This document shows, one piece after another, positions 56,310-64,000 of a stretch of 64,000 bases of DNA. Source of the stretch: Artocarpus heterophyllus (lineage: Eukaryota > Streptophyta > Magnoliopsida > Rosales > Moraceae); the NCBI GenBank assembly GCA_025403435.1, contig CM046350.1:30657346-30721345 (forward strand). The letters run 5' to 3'. Position numbers and translations under genes: made by a program. The notes beneath the pieces are model-generated. The model saw only the letters and a list, made by a program, of their open reading frames with translations. It was not told where the DNA came from and did not search any database. How positions within the stretch are numbered: the first letter of the stretch is position 1; each line of letters opens with the position of its first letter.

Positions 56310-56501
56310 TATTACAACAACGCGCTTAAGAAGAAAATGTGTATGGACTGAATTTCATTAATCCTGATCAAGAATGAGATACATAATCCTGCAATATATA
56401 GAGAGCAGGGCTGTTCAATTGGTTACAATGCTGAAAGGATTCTGTTATCAAATAAATGACATGTTAGTAAAACTAAGTTGTTAAGTTGTTATTGCCTAAA
56501 A
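56310..56501 (-). repeat. 5' LTR of C0 (192 bp)
   Basis: Plus strand from TATTACAACAACG to GCCTAAAA, followed by TSD TAATC (56502-56506). Differs from the left LTR by scattered substitutions and two short gaps, near GTTAGTTACAAAG and AACTAACTAAG. Confidence 0.88.
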
Positions 56502-56506
56502 TAATC

Positions 56507-58930
56507 TGGTAAAAATGTCAATGAAAAGTTCACCAATTAATTTGATTATTCATGCGATTTTGATCGGAGTTGTTTCAATTTGGTGACAATAGGATTACCG
56601 AGGATGATGGAATTTGTGCAAACGATTCGCCTTCTCCGCGAGACCGAAGATCAATTGCGGTGTGTCGATTGTGCTCCTATTCAGCGTAGAACTGGAAGCA
56701 ATATCAAATTACACTAGAGGCATCCAAAAAATGATTGGATTTTCGATTGAAATTTGCAGTTGAGATATGCTTTTTTGTATATATAGCATCTCTTTATACA
56801 TACGTTTAAAAAAGCATTTCTTGTACATACAATTGTATATTATCATTATTATGTCACCTTTTACTGGACAAAAGTTGTATTTACTTGCTTTAGCAGGAAT
56901 TTTTGGTAGGAGTTAGGAGATGTTTGCTTTGCCGCCAAACAGGCCGTTTTCTTTAGAATGGAGATTTTTAAGCATTCCACTCCATTACAGATGTGGATGA
57001 GAACCTCCTTATAGATTGTCAGCCTCTCGTAGTTCATTGCTTACTGTTTTCCAATTTGAACTTGAAATTTAAATTTGATGAGTTGTTGACACATGTGCGC
57101 ACTATTTTTTAATCATAAAGATGATCCGATTTCGTATTCAATTTCTTCTTTTTATTGTTTGTATGGAGGGTATTCTTAGGGTTTGTTAACAAAAAGGCTC
57201 CTTACTTATCGACAAAAAATATCTCTCTTAAAGAACCGATGAGCATGGAAAAGCCATGTATTTTGCGGAAAATTTCCTTCCAGGTACAAGAGTGTGTTGG
57301 GGGAAGTTGCAATGTGTGGAAGAATGACTTTTATCCCACAATCTGGATTCAAGAGAGGATTCAGGATTCTGAAGTAGGGCTGTGGGAGGTGGAAAATTCT
57401 TTTGGACTCAACACTTGACTTGTATGACATTCTTGAGAAGCCACTTTCTTATATGATTATACTTGGCCAGTGGAAATGAATTGATTCTAATCCAACGATT
57501 TTCGGGGTTGTACCAGGCTTGCTTGTTGATGAGGAACCAACATTTTGAATTTTAATTTAAATTATTATTGTTATTTATTTGGAAATATTTAAAATTTAGA
57601 TTTAGATTTATCTTGTAGGATTATTTTAAATTTAGTCAGGAATATCTTTTTGTTAGTTTAGATCTTTATAAATACCTTTTTTTTGTAAGTCTACTTCTGA
57701 GGACGATGATATTGAGTTTTCTATTTCCTTCTCTTGAGTGTTCTATTTCTACTTTTTTGGTTTTGTTTCTCCCATTAGTTATATTTTTCTCTCTGAATTT
57801 TAGTTCCGTTCTAAATTCTATTCCGGTCCTAAATCAAACACTCTTCTAAATTATATTCTGGTCCTAAATCAGACACTTTGTAGAGAAGTATGCTTTAACT
57901 CTTTTCTATAGCTTTCAGCTCCTTGTTTATCTTTTATTTTTGGTTTTCATCGTATTGTTTTTATCACAACCTGGTTTTTTTCTCAGAAAGTTTGTACCTT
58001 ACCTGTCCTGCATATAGTTTGTTGAGCCCACCAATTGGCACAGCTTTTGCTCATGCTTTTAGTCCATAGAAGAAGAGAACTAAAAGCTGTAGCTTTTCAA
58101 TAAGTGTTTGAAACTATAACTTCAAAATAGCTTAAATGGGTCAAAATGGTTTTAAATTTTTTTAATAAGCTACATAAATGTTAAATAAAAGTTTATAATG
58201 TGTTATTAACACTCAGGTACAAGTCTCGAAATCTATTTCAGAAGTACAAGAAGTCACATTTTGTGGCTTTGACTAGAAGCATTTATGGAGAGCCAGAGTA
58301 CTTTTGACAGATTATTCAAACACTTTCAGAAATAGCTTGTAGACTTAGAAAACTAAAAACAGCTTTTAAGAAGCTATCCCAAACAGGCTCTTACAATCTT
58401 GGGTGGTTGACTTGGGAGTTAGGACCAAGGTTCATGAGGCAATGAACATCTAAAGCTTGGTTGTTGATTATGCATCCTATGTAGAATCACATGCTATTGA
58501 TCTAAAGTCCAGATAGAGAGATGTTTGAAGAAGTCCAGCTCTCCTGGCCTTGGTAGTTTTATCAAGTTGCTGCATTTATTGTGGCTTGTCAAACTGTGAA
58601 TATGTTTTTTTTTTTTTTGGTTATATAAAAATTTTGAAATACAGGTATTCTTTTGGCCTTTCGTTATTGATGTCATGCATGTGATGTCATATTCAACAAC
58701 TGAACTGAGCAAAATTGAAGGGCTAGAAGAAGCAACGAGCAAAACAATATGATCTTGGATTGTAAATAGATGACACGCTTCGGAATTTGGAATGCGTTGA
58801 TAAGGTGATAATGTTTTAGAAATTCGGACTGTTTCAAGCTTAGTTCCAAATAAGTAACGCGCAAGTTCCCCTGGCCCCTTGATTTAGTAATTGAACCAAA
58901 CTCATACTCACTGCATGACACCGAAATAAT
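56507..58930. other. Non-coding stretch, old host flank of C0
   Basis: This is the right side of the C0 target site. A GC-richer patch at 56590-56710 (MMEFVQTIRLLRETEDQLRC in one frame) looks exon-like but has no known domain. The frame 57155-57418 is unrecognised. AT-rich text at 57524-57835, with TCTTTATAAATACC and TGTTGATG at its left edge, resembles a copia LTR but shows no TSD. At about 58360, GAAGCTATCCCAAACAGGC looks like one end of a hAT-type MITE with no convincing partner. Confidence 0.35.
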
Positions 58931-58931
58931 G

Positions 58932-59081
58932 GACCTTGAAAAAATTCAAGACTTCTCAGTCCAAGGAAACATATTTTCTAATACATAAGCTACGATAGAA
59001 TTCAAAGACCAGAAAAAATTCAAAACTTCTCAGTCCAAGGAAACGTATTTTATATTATATAAGCTACGATAGAATTTAAAG
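58932..59081. repeat. 75 bp tandem duplication
   Basis: Copies start at 58932 and 59007 (GACC). Both contain ACTTCTCAGTCCAAGGAAAC and AAGCTACGATAGAATT, with a few substitutions. Not coding. Confidence 0.8.
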
Positions 59082-60082
59082 ATTAGTGAAGGATGAACCT
59101 TTTATTGTGTTAGAAATTCAACCATTACCGGAATGCAAATCTTTGTTGGAAAAATGACCAAAAGGTGGCAGGATTGAGTGGTGTGGGAAGAGGGCTAAAG
59201 ATTGCTCACAAGTTGGTAGAGGGAGATGTCAAATTCAAGGTAATTGTTTGAACTTTACTTCAAGTGCTCTTAGTTCTCGGGATTCCAACTGGCGAGTGAG
59301 TTTTCATCTTTACATTGCCAGATGCAATTCTTTTATGAGTCTATCGTATGCTATTTTCACAGAAAAATTGTTCACATTGTTATTGGTTATAATAAATGGG
59401 CAAACTAAAGTCAAAGATTTCAGCAATTTACTGTTCACATTTTGTTCACATTGTTTTGGCATGGATTATTAAAGTGCATTTTTTTAATAATTTTTAATTT
59501 TCCATTTTCCTGAGAGTCGAGATCATTTTCGTGAAAAGGAGGTTTTTTTAAGCGACATTAGGGGACAGTGTTGAACAATCAACTTTCTTTACAAGTCTCG
59601 TCATAAAAAGAAAACCTTTTTTTACAAATCTCCGAGCCGTCTAATTTATGGATGCTTCGTGAATCTTTACCATGCAGAAGGGTCAATAATTCACTGTTCA
59701 CTTTTCGATCAATACAGAAGGGTCAATATTTTACCTTGTTGATTCTTGGTTTTTCTTTTCTTTTCTTCTCTTTTTTTGCGTCTCCACTATTTTTTTTTTT
59801 CTCCCTAAATGCTTGATCCTTTTTCATTTGCACCCTAGTTTTTAAGCATTTTCCCTTAAAATTTTATATTTTTTTAGTATTTCTCTTAAAATTTTATCTT
59901 TTAAATGTATGTCATTAAAGTATTTTTTCATCTAATTTGTCCCTATAGTATATGGGAGGGTCAATAATTTATTGCACGTTTTAGTTGAAATGCATGTGTT
60001 GGTCTTTCTTTTTTGCTTGTCATGTTTTATTCTTCTCTATATATGTTATCTTTCTGGTTCTTGCTATTTTTCTCTTTTTTTT
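59082..60082. other. AT-rich non-coding stretch
   Basis: No recognisable gene. The word AGAAGGGTCAATA recurs near 59676 and 59717. The part 59787-59953 is repeated at 60695-60852 (see separate entry). Confidence 0.45.
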
Positions 60083-60852
60083 AGTAAATAGCTCAATTAG
60101 TTCCTAACCTTTTTAAAAAGGTATAATTTGATCCCTAACATTTTTTAAATTTAATTGGGTCTAACTTTTTAAAAAGAGTACAATTTAGTTCCTATCATTT
60201 AATTTTAGACGGAAAAGTTTGTTTGACTTTATTTTACTCAAAATTACCATACTATCCCTTCAAACAAACTGATACATTAAAAAAATATGTCTTTTTTATT
60301 TCTTTCTCTTTCCCTCATTCTCTCACCCTTTCTCCTTCCCCTTTCTCTCTCTACTATGAATCAAAAACAGCACCCCGACCCCAGCGGGCGACCTCTCGAC
60401 CATCCTGCTTTTAAATCTAATTTTAATAATATTTTTTTTATTTTTTGATTTTTTTATAATTTAATTTTAAATTTTTTAAAACACATATTAGGTATTTTAC
60501 TAAAATACCTTCACTTAAGTGCTCAAAACAAACTTTTCCATTAGAAATTAAATGATAGGAACTAAATTGCACCCATTTTTAAAAGGTTAGACCCAGTTAA
60601 GTAAAAAAAAAAAAGGTTGAAGATCAAATTGTATCTTTTTAAAAAAATTAGAAACAACCTGAGCTATTAACCTTTTTTTTTCTTTTCAATTTTTTTTTGT
60701 TTTTCTCTCTAAATATTTCATCCTTTTTTAATTTTCACCATTTTTTTAGCATTTCTCTTAAAATTTAATGTTGTTTAAGCATTTCTCTTAAAAGTTATAT
60801 TTTAAATGCATATCATTGAAGTACTTTTTTACATCTAATTTGTCTCTATTAA
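59787..60852. repeat. Direct repeat pair (~165 bp) flanking a MITE
   Basis: The copies are at about 59787-59953 and 60695-60852. Both run through TCTCTTAAAATTTAT, AAATGTATGTCATTAAAGTA/AAATGCATATCATTGAAGTA and CATCTAATTTGTCCCTAT/CATCTAATTTGTCTCTAT. They are same-strand, diverged, AT-rich, and lie on each side of the element 60083-60671. Confidence 0.65.
60083..60671. mobile_element. Long-TIR MITE, Mutator-like (589 bp)
   Basis: Arms of about 135-150 bp are inverted copies. The left arm has AATAGCTCAATTAGTTCCTA, AATTTGATCC and AGTTCCTATCATTTAATTT; the right arm has the reverse complements. Flanks CTTTTTTTT (60074-60082 and 60672-60680) match over nine bases, the Mutator-like TSD length, but the run of T weakens that evidence. 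The core is a pyrimidine-rich stretch without a transposase. Confidence 0.75.
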
Positions 60853-61110
60853 ATCATTGCCCTCAAATATGTTTAAATTTTTCTCTCACAGTTCTATACT
60901 ATACTTTTTTATATGGAATGTAGTTTTCATAAATAACCTTTTTTTTTATTTAACTAATTGCTCTATTGAAATAACTCTCTCAAATAGTTAGTTAATAAAG
61001 AGTTAATATTGTGTTTGAAAACACTGATTCCAACTAAAAATGTTTTGGCTTAAACTAGTTTTAATATAATATTTTTTTCTATAAAATTAAAATTGCTACA
61101 GTTATTTCAA
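60853..61110. other. AT-rich stretch, nothing recognised
   Basis: No open frame and no clear repeat. The boundary with the LTR of the following element cannot be placed; TGTTTGAACC at 61121 is one candidate left end. Confidence 0.35.
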
Positions 61111-61436
61111 TTCAAATATTTTGTTTGAACCATGTATCTAAACAAATATTATACTTTTTTAATAAAAAATTCAACAAATTAGGCACAAGCATGCATAAGC
61201 ACATTGTCAAGGCCTTAATCTTTTCAACCAAGCAACCATGTGGCCTTAGCACAATCCTAATGCTAAGTAAGCCTAACTTCATCCAAGCACTCAGGGACAA
61301 AGTGAGAAGGCAAAGCAAAATGTTGGCAAAGCTAAAAAAAAAACTCCAAGAGAGTGATAAGAGTGAAAACAAGAAGATTTCTATTATGAAAGTAGTCTTT
61401 ACAAGTGTGGAGGATGGATGGTAAATGAGGGGCATT

Positions 61437-61450
61437 CCCCTATTGATAGG
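61437..61450 (-). promoter_or_regulatory. TATA-like box of the chromovirus LTR
   Basis: The minus strand reads CCTATCAATAGGGG, one base off the CTATAAATAGGGG seen in copia A. It lies between the TTCTAGAA array and the presumed transcript start. Confidence 0.45.
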
Positions 61451-61471
61451 CCAAGAGCCATCCTAAGTACA

Positions 61472-61762
61472 TTCTAGAATCATATGGAAAGAGGGCTAGC
61501 CTAGAACATTCTAGCATACTACTAGACTATGTACAAAGCGTAGAAGGCTCTAGAGAATTCTACAATATACTAATATGTTACATGTATCTCCAACGTTCTA
61601 GAAAGTTTCAGAGTTCTCTAAGGTCTTCCAAAGGTTCTAGAATCTTCCAGAGAGTTCTAGATGTTTCTTGAGTATTCTAGACCCGTGTAGAATCTTCTAG
61701 AATATTATGGAACCTTCTAGAATGTCATGGAAGCTTTTAGAATATTGCGAAACCTTCTAGAA
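61472..61762 (-). promoter_or_regulatory. Heat-shock-element-like array in the U3
   Basis: Perfect TTCTAGAA palindromes lie at 61472, 61596, 61635, 61695, 61715 and 61755. Three extend to three contiguous nGAAnnTTCn units: TTCTAGAATCTTC (61635-61647), GAATCTTCTAGAA (61690-61702) and GAACCTTCTAGAA (61710-61722). Partial TTCTAG words fill the gaps. The nearest copy is about 20 bp upstream of the TATA-like box in minus orientation. Heat-shock factors bind such arrays; activity here is inferred. Confidence 0.65.
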
Positions 61763-61913
61763 ACTCCATAACTCTACCTCATTGCCTTGATTTCTTTAGG
61801 ATGTTCTAGAGTATTCTAATTGATTCTAACACTTTAAAAAACTCTAGAGAATCCTAGAGTCTTCATGAGCCTCCAATGGTTAGGATGGGGCAAAAATTGT
61901 GCGGCTTGTGACA

Positions 61914-61923
61914 TTCTCCCCTA
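61914..61923 (-). promoter_or_regulatory. Polypurine tract of the chromovirus
   Basis: The minus strand reads AGGGGAGAA directly before TGTCACAAG, as expected for the start of the 3' LTR. Confidence 0.75.
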
Positions 61924-61930
61924 CCTAAGC

Positions 61931-62137
61931 TCATGACGCCCTCGTCGTGCCTTCTTCTTGAAACTGTCGGATTTTATCCTTGAACTGCCATAGTGCATCT
62001 TCATGCTTCCAGCTTGCTTCGCTATCTGGCACCTTCTTCCATTTAACTAAATACACCCTAAAGTTTGGTATGCCACGCCTTTGAATTAGCCTATCAGTGA
62101 GTATGCTTTTGACTTCCTTATCACATGAAGTCACCAC
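61931..62137 (-). pseudogene. Chromovirus chromodomain
   Basis: The open frame contains LTDRLIQRRGIPNFRVYLVK, WKKVPDSEASWKHEDALW and FKDKIRQFQEE. This is a canonical retrotransposon chromodomain (VKW..., EASWE-like, W in the helix), thought to bind modified histone tails and direct integration. It ends in a stop seven bases before the polypurine tract. It is separated from the rest of the integrase by a shift near 62200, where the GPY/F module ends. Confidence 0.85.
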
Positions 62138-62254
62138 AACAGTTGGTGCACGTTTAGACTCCCCTCTTGTAGGATCTTCTATATCCTCGTGATATGGCTT
62201 TAAGAGACTAACATGAAAGACCGAATGAATCTTCAGTTTTGGAGGTAATTGGAG

Positions 62255-62840
62255 TTAGTAGGAAACCTTACCAACACGTCGAATGATAGGAAAGGGTCCT
62301 TCATATATCCTCACCAAGCCCTTGTGGACCTTCCTTAAGGACTTGAATTGTTGGGGAAGTAATTTCACCATAACAAGGTCTCCTTCCTTGAACTCTAGTA
62401 GCCTCCTTTTCTTGACCGCCCATTTCTTCATCCTTTTTGACACCTTGTTTAAGTAGGCTCGAGCCAACTCAGCTTGTTCATGCCACGACTTTGCAAACTT
62501 GAATGCCGCTAGACTCTTACCTTTATAGTTTGTGACAAGTGTAAGAGGCATCATCAGTTGTTGTCCCATGATTACCTCAAAGGGACTCCTGTTTGTTGCA
62601 TCACTCCTTTGAAGATTGTAAGAGAATTGGGCCACATCAAGCAATTTTGCCCAATCTTGTTGGTTAGCACTCACATAGTGTCTCAAGTATAACTCAAGGA
62701 GTGCATTAAATGCGCTCTGTTTGGCCATCACTTTGGGGGTGAAAGCTTGTAGAGAAGTTTAGATCCGAACCAAGTAGCTTGAAAAGCTCTATCCAAAACC
62801 TTCTAGTGAAGCGAGGATCCTGGTCACTCACAATGTTTGA
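62255..62840 (-). pseudogene. Chromovirus integrase, second half of core and GPY/F module
   Basis: From 62840, VSDQDPRF carries the second catalytic Asp, followed by GSDLNFSTSFHPQSDGQTER with the catalytic Glu (about 62725). A shift then moves to frame 62255-62731 (FNALLELYLRHYVSANQQDW, ATNRSPFEVIMGQQ, VMVKLLPQQFKSLRKVHKGL, YEGPFPIIRRVGKVSY), which includes the GPY/F-type DNA-binding module. Confidence 0.88.
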
Positions 62841-62849
62841 AAGTACTCC

Positions 62850-63230
62850 CTAAAGCTTCACCACATGGCGTAGGAACAACCGTGCCGTTTCTTCAATAGT
62901 ACAATCAATAGGTGTAGGGATAAAGGTGGCATACTTGCTAAACCAATTAACTATCACGATAATGCTTGCATACCCTTCTGACTTTGGCAAAGAAGTGATA
63001 AAGTCCATGGAAACACTTTCCCATGGCCTCTCTAGGACCAGCAAGGGTTCAAGCAATCCACTTGGTGCTTGTTGTTCAATCTTGTCTTGCTGGCATACAT
63101 GACAAGTCCTTATGTAGGTCTCCACTTCATCCCGTATATGTGGCCAATAGTAACTTGCCTTCAAAAGAGCATGAGTGCATTTCATACCTAGGTGACCTAC
63201 CCACTTGGAATCATGGCACTCTTTTATCAA
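62850..63230 (-). pseudogene. Chromovirus integrase, zinc domain and core start
   Basis: Reads MIKECHDSKWVGHLGMKCTH, YYWPHIRDEVETYIRTCHVC and QQDK, the HHCC zinc-binding module with all four ligands. The core follows with SMDFITSLPKSEGYASIIVI (first catalytic Asp) and FSKYATFIPTP. An in-frame stop comes after RHVVKL. Confidence 0.88.
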
Positions 63231-64000
63231 CTCTCTCTAGAGATTTCCCCACTTTGGTACATAAAGTCAATGTCCCTTTGTGTAGAGCAAGTTATTTGCT
63301 ATCCAAAAACGTCTTGTCTTACCCTCTTCTACAAGGGCAGTAATGTTCCTTGCAAGAGGATCTTGTTGTAGTCCTTCCTTGATGCAGTTAAGCAAGGGGC
63401 TATCAACATGGCTGAGGGATGCCAACTCTACTTTGTGGCTTACAACATCTGCCTCAACATTTGACTTCCCTGGCTTATACTCTAAGGTATAATCAAACTC
63501 CACAAGAAAGTCTTGCCATCAAGCTTTCTTTGGGCTCAACTTCTTTTGATTCTGAAAGTAGCTAGTAGCAACATTATCGGTCACTATGACAAACCAGGAG
63601 CCTAACAAGTAGTGTTGCCAAACCCTTAGATAATGGATGATTGCCGTCATCTCCTTCTCTTGGACGGTATAACGACGTTTTGTGTCGTTAAGCTTTCGGC
63701 TCTCATAAGCAATAGGATGACCATCTTGCATGAGCATGCCACCAATAGCGAAGTCTAAAGCATCGGTGTGGACTTCATAAGGCTTAGAGTGGTTGGGTAG
63801 GCTGAGAACTGGCTCTTTACAAATAGCCTTCTTCAGATCTTCAAAGGCATGTTGGCATTCTGTAGTCCACCCCCAACAATGGTTCTTCTTGAGGAGATCC
63901 GTCAAAGGAGCTGCCTTGTTGAGTAGCCCTTGATGAAGCGACAATAATAGTTCACAAGTCCAAGGAAGGATCTTAACTAATGCACCTTTGTGGGTGGTTC
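63231..64000 (-). pseudogene. Chromovirus RT end and RNase H
   Basis: Frame 63519-63944 gives the RT connection and RNase H: KAAPLTDLLKKNHCWGWTTE, FEDLKKAICKEPVLSLPN, YEVHTDALDFAIGGMLMQ and RRYTVQEKEMTAIIHYLRVW. After a stop comes frame 63267-63503 with MEFDYTLEYKPGKSNVEADV, the RNase H end. The catalytic Asp of the usual TDAS is kept as TDAL. Sequence beyond 63944 is RT text in another frame, running off the window. Confidence 0.88.

Larger units (their letters stand above)
29921..56501 (-). mobile_element. Ty1/copia element C0, broken open by three insertions
   Basis: Short LTRs at 29921-30127 and 56310-56501 share over 180 aligned bases and are flanked by the perfect TSD TAATC (29916-29920, 56502-56506). 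Removing the inserts A (31627-40752), B (41240-50933) and the solo LTR (52692 to ~55705) leaves about 4.7 kb. That is a normal copia length, and on the minus strand it reads PBS, gag, protease, integrase, RT, RNase H, polypurine tract. C0 is therefore the oldest element in this block. The LTR ends are not the usual TG/CA. Confidence 0.92.
61121..61913 (-). repeat. 3' LTR of the right-hand chromovirus (left end uncertain)
   Basis: On the minus strand the LTR starts TGTCACAAGCC at 61913, directly after a polypurine tract. The first part (U3, about 61913-61451) is crowded with TTCTAGAA-type palindromes. A TATA-like CCTATCAATAGGGG follows at 61450-61437. Downstream text to about 61121 would be R and U5. 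The 5' LTR is outside the window, so the left end is a guess. Open frames on both strands at 61112-61435 are probably fortuitous. Confidence 0.6.
61924..64000 (-). mobile_element. Ty3/gypsy chromovirus, 3' half of the internal region, cut by window end
   Basis: Going leftward on the minus strand, the order is RT end, RNase H, integrase zinc domain, integrase core, GPY/F module, chromodomain, polypurine tract, LTR. The chromodomain at the integrase C-terminus places it among chromoviruses (Reina, Galadriel or related; lineage not resolved). It is a different family from G1/G2. Gag, protease and most of RT lie beyond 64000. Confidence 0.92.

Noticed and set aside
57155..57418. 87-codon open frame in the C0 right flank as a host exon
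   Set aside because: No recognisable family, and its minus-strand overlap is equally open. It is mentioned only in the description of the stretch.
57524..57836. Copia solo LTR suggested by TGTTGATG, TATAAATA and CAAACA
   Set aside because: The flanks show no TSD and no partner LTR was seen; part of the impression comes from a short ~35 bp tandem at 57800-57875.
58020..58400. hAT-like MITE ending in CTATCCCAAACAGGC
   Set aside because: Only the right end looks like a TIR. The left counterpart is weak and no 8 bp TSD was found.
61125..61424. 99-codon plus-strand and 107-codon minus-strand frames as genes
   Set aside because: They lie in the presumed R/U5 of the chromovirus LTR, overlap each other on opposite strands and show no domain.

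Overview
The window is repeat-dense, AT-rich nuclear DNA of a flowering plant. Almost all recognisable protein sequence is Ty3/gypsy or Ty1/copia retrotransposon protein, with primer-binding sites (PBS) matching plant initiator tRNA-Met and, in one case, a decayed tRNA-Asp type. No complete host gene, rRNA, tRNA or CRISPR array is visible. The species cannot be named from the sequence alone. Every coding element carries stops or frameshifts, so this looks like old, methylated, gene-poor chromatin.

Left part (1-29,900). Positions 1-5285 are the 3' end of a Ty3/gypsy element (G1) with a 2.2 kb LTR. It lies in the degraded minus-strand gag of another gypsy element (5330-6382). Next comes an AT-rich LTR-like stretch ending in a tRNA-Asp-type PBS (8598-8615). 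A non-coding LARD-like LTR element (8628 to about 21,795) follows. Inside it sits a complete gypsy element, G2 (11,118-20,149, minus, TSD CATAT, same family as G1). Beyond lie a small MITE, an Athila/Tat-like LTR and gag fragment, a 645 bp solo LTR (TSD AATAT), a Mutator-like element (26,523-27,911) and a GC-richer gene-like fragment (29,440-29,790).

Middle (29,921-56,501). This is one old Ty1/copia element on the minus strand (C0; short ~200 bp LTRs, TSD TAATC) broken open by three insertions: copia A (31,627-40,752, plus strand, TSD GTTTC), copia B (41,240-50,933, minus strand, TSD GCCTT), and a ~3 kb gypsy-type solo LTR (52,692 to about 55,705). The remaining pieces of C0 keep the order gag, protease, integrase, RT, RNase H when read around the insertions. 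A and B are one family in opposite orientation, 487 bp apart.

Right part (56,502-64,000). Non-coding DNA with a 75 bp tandem duplication and a long-TIR MITE (60,083-60,671), then the 3' half of a minus-strand chromodomain Ty3/gypsy element that runs off the window.

Two signals go beyond routine annotation. First, clusters of a near-palindromic motif of about 12 bp, consensus TCGGCAGGCCGA, occur in the LTRs or leaders of both Ty3/gypsy and Ty1/copia elements (G1, G2, A, B and the 3 kb solo LTR). In A the motif forms an exact 21 bp tandem that differs in copy number between its two LTRs. Second, the putative U3 of the right-hand chromovirus holds six TTCTAGAA palindromes, three of them perfect three-unit heat-shock elements, just upstream of a TATA-like box.
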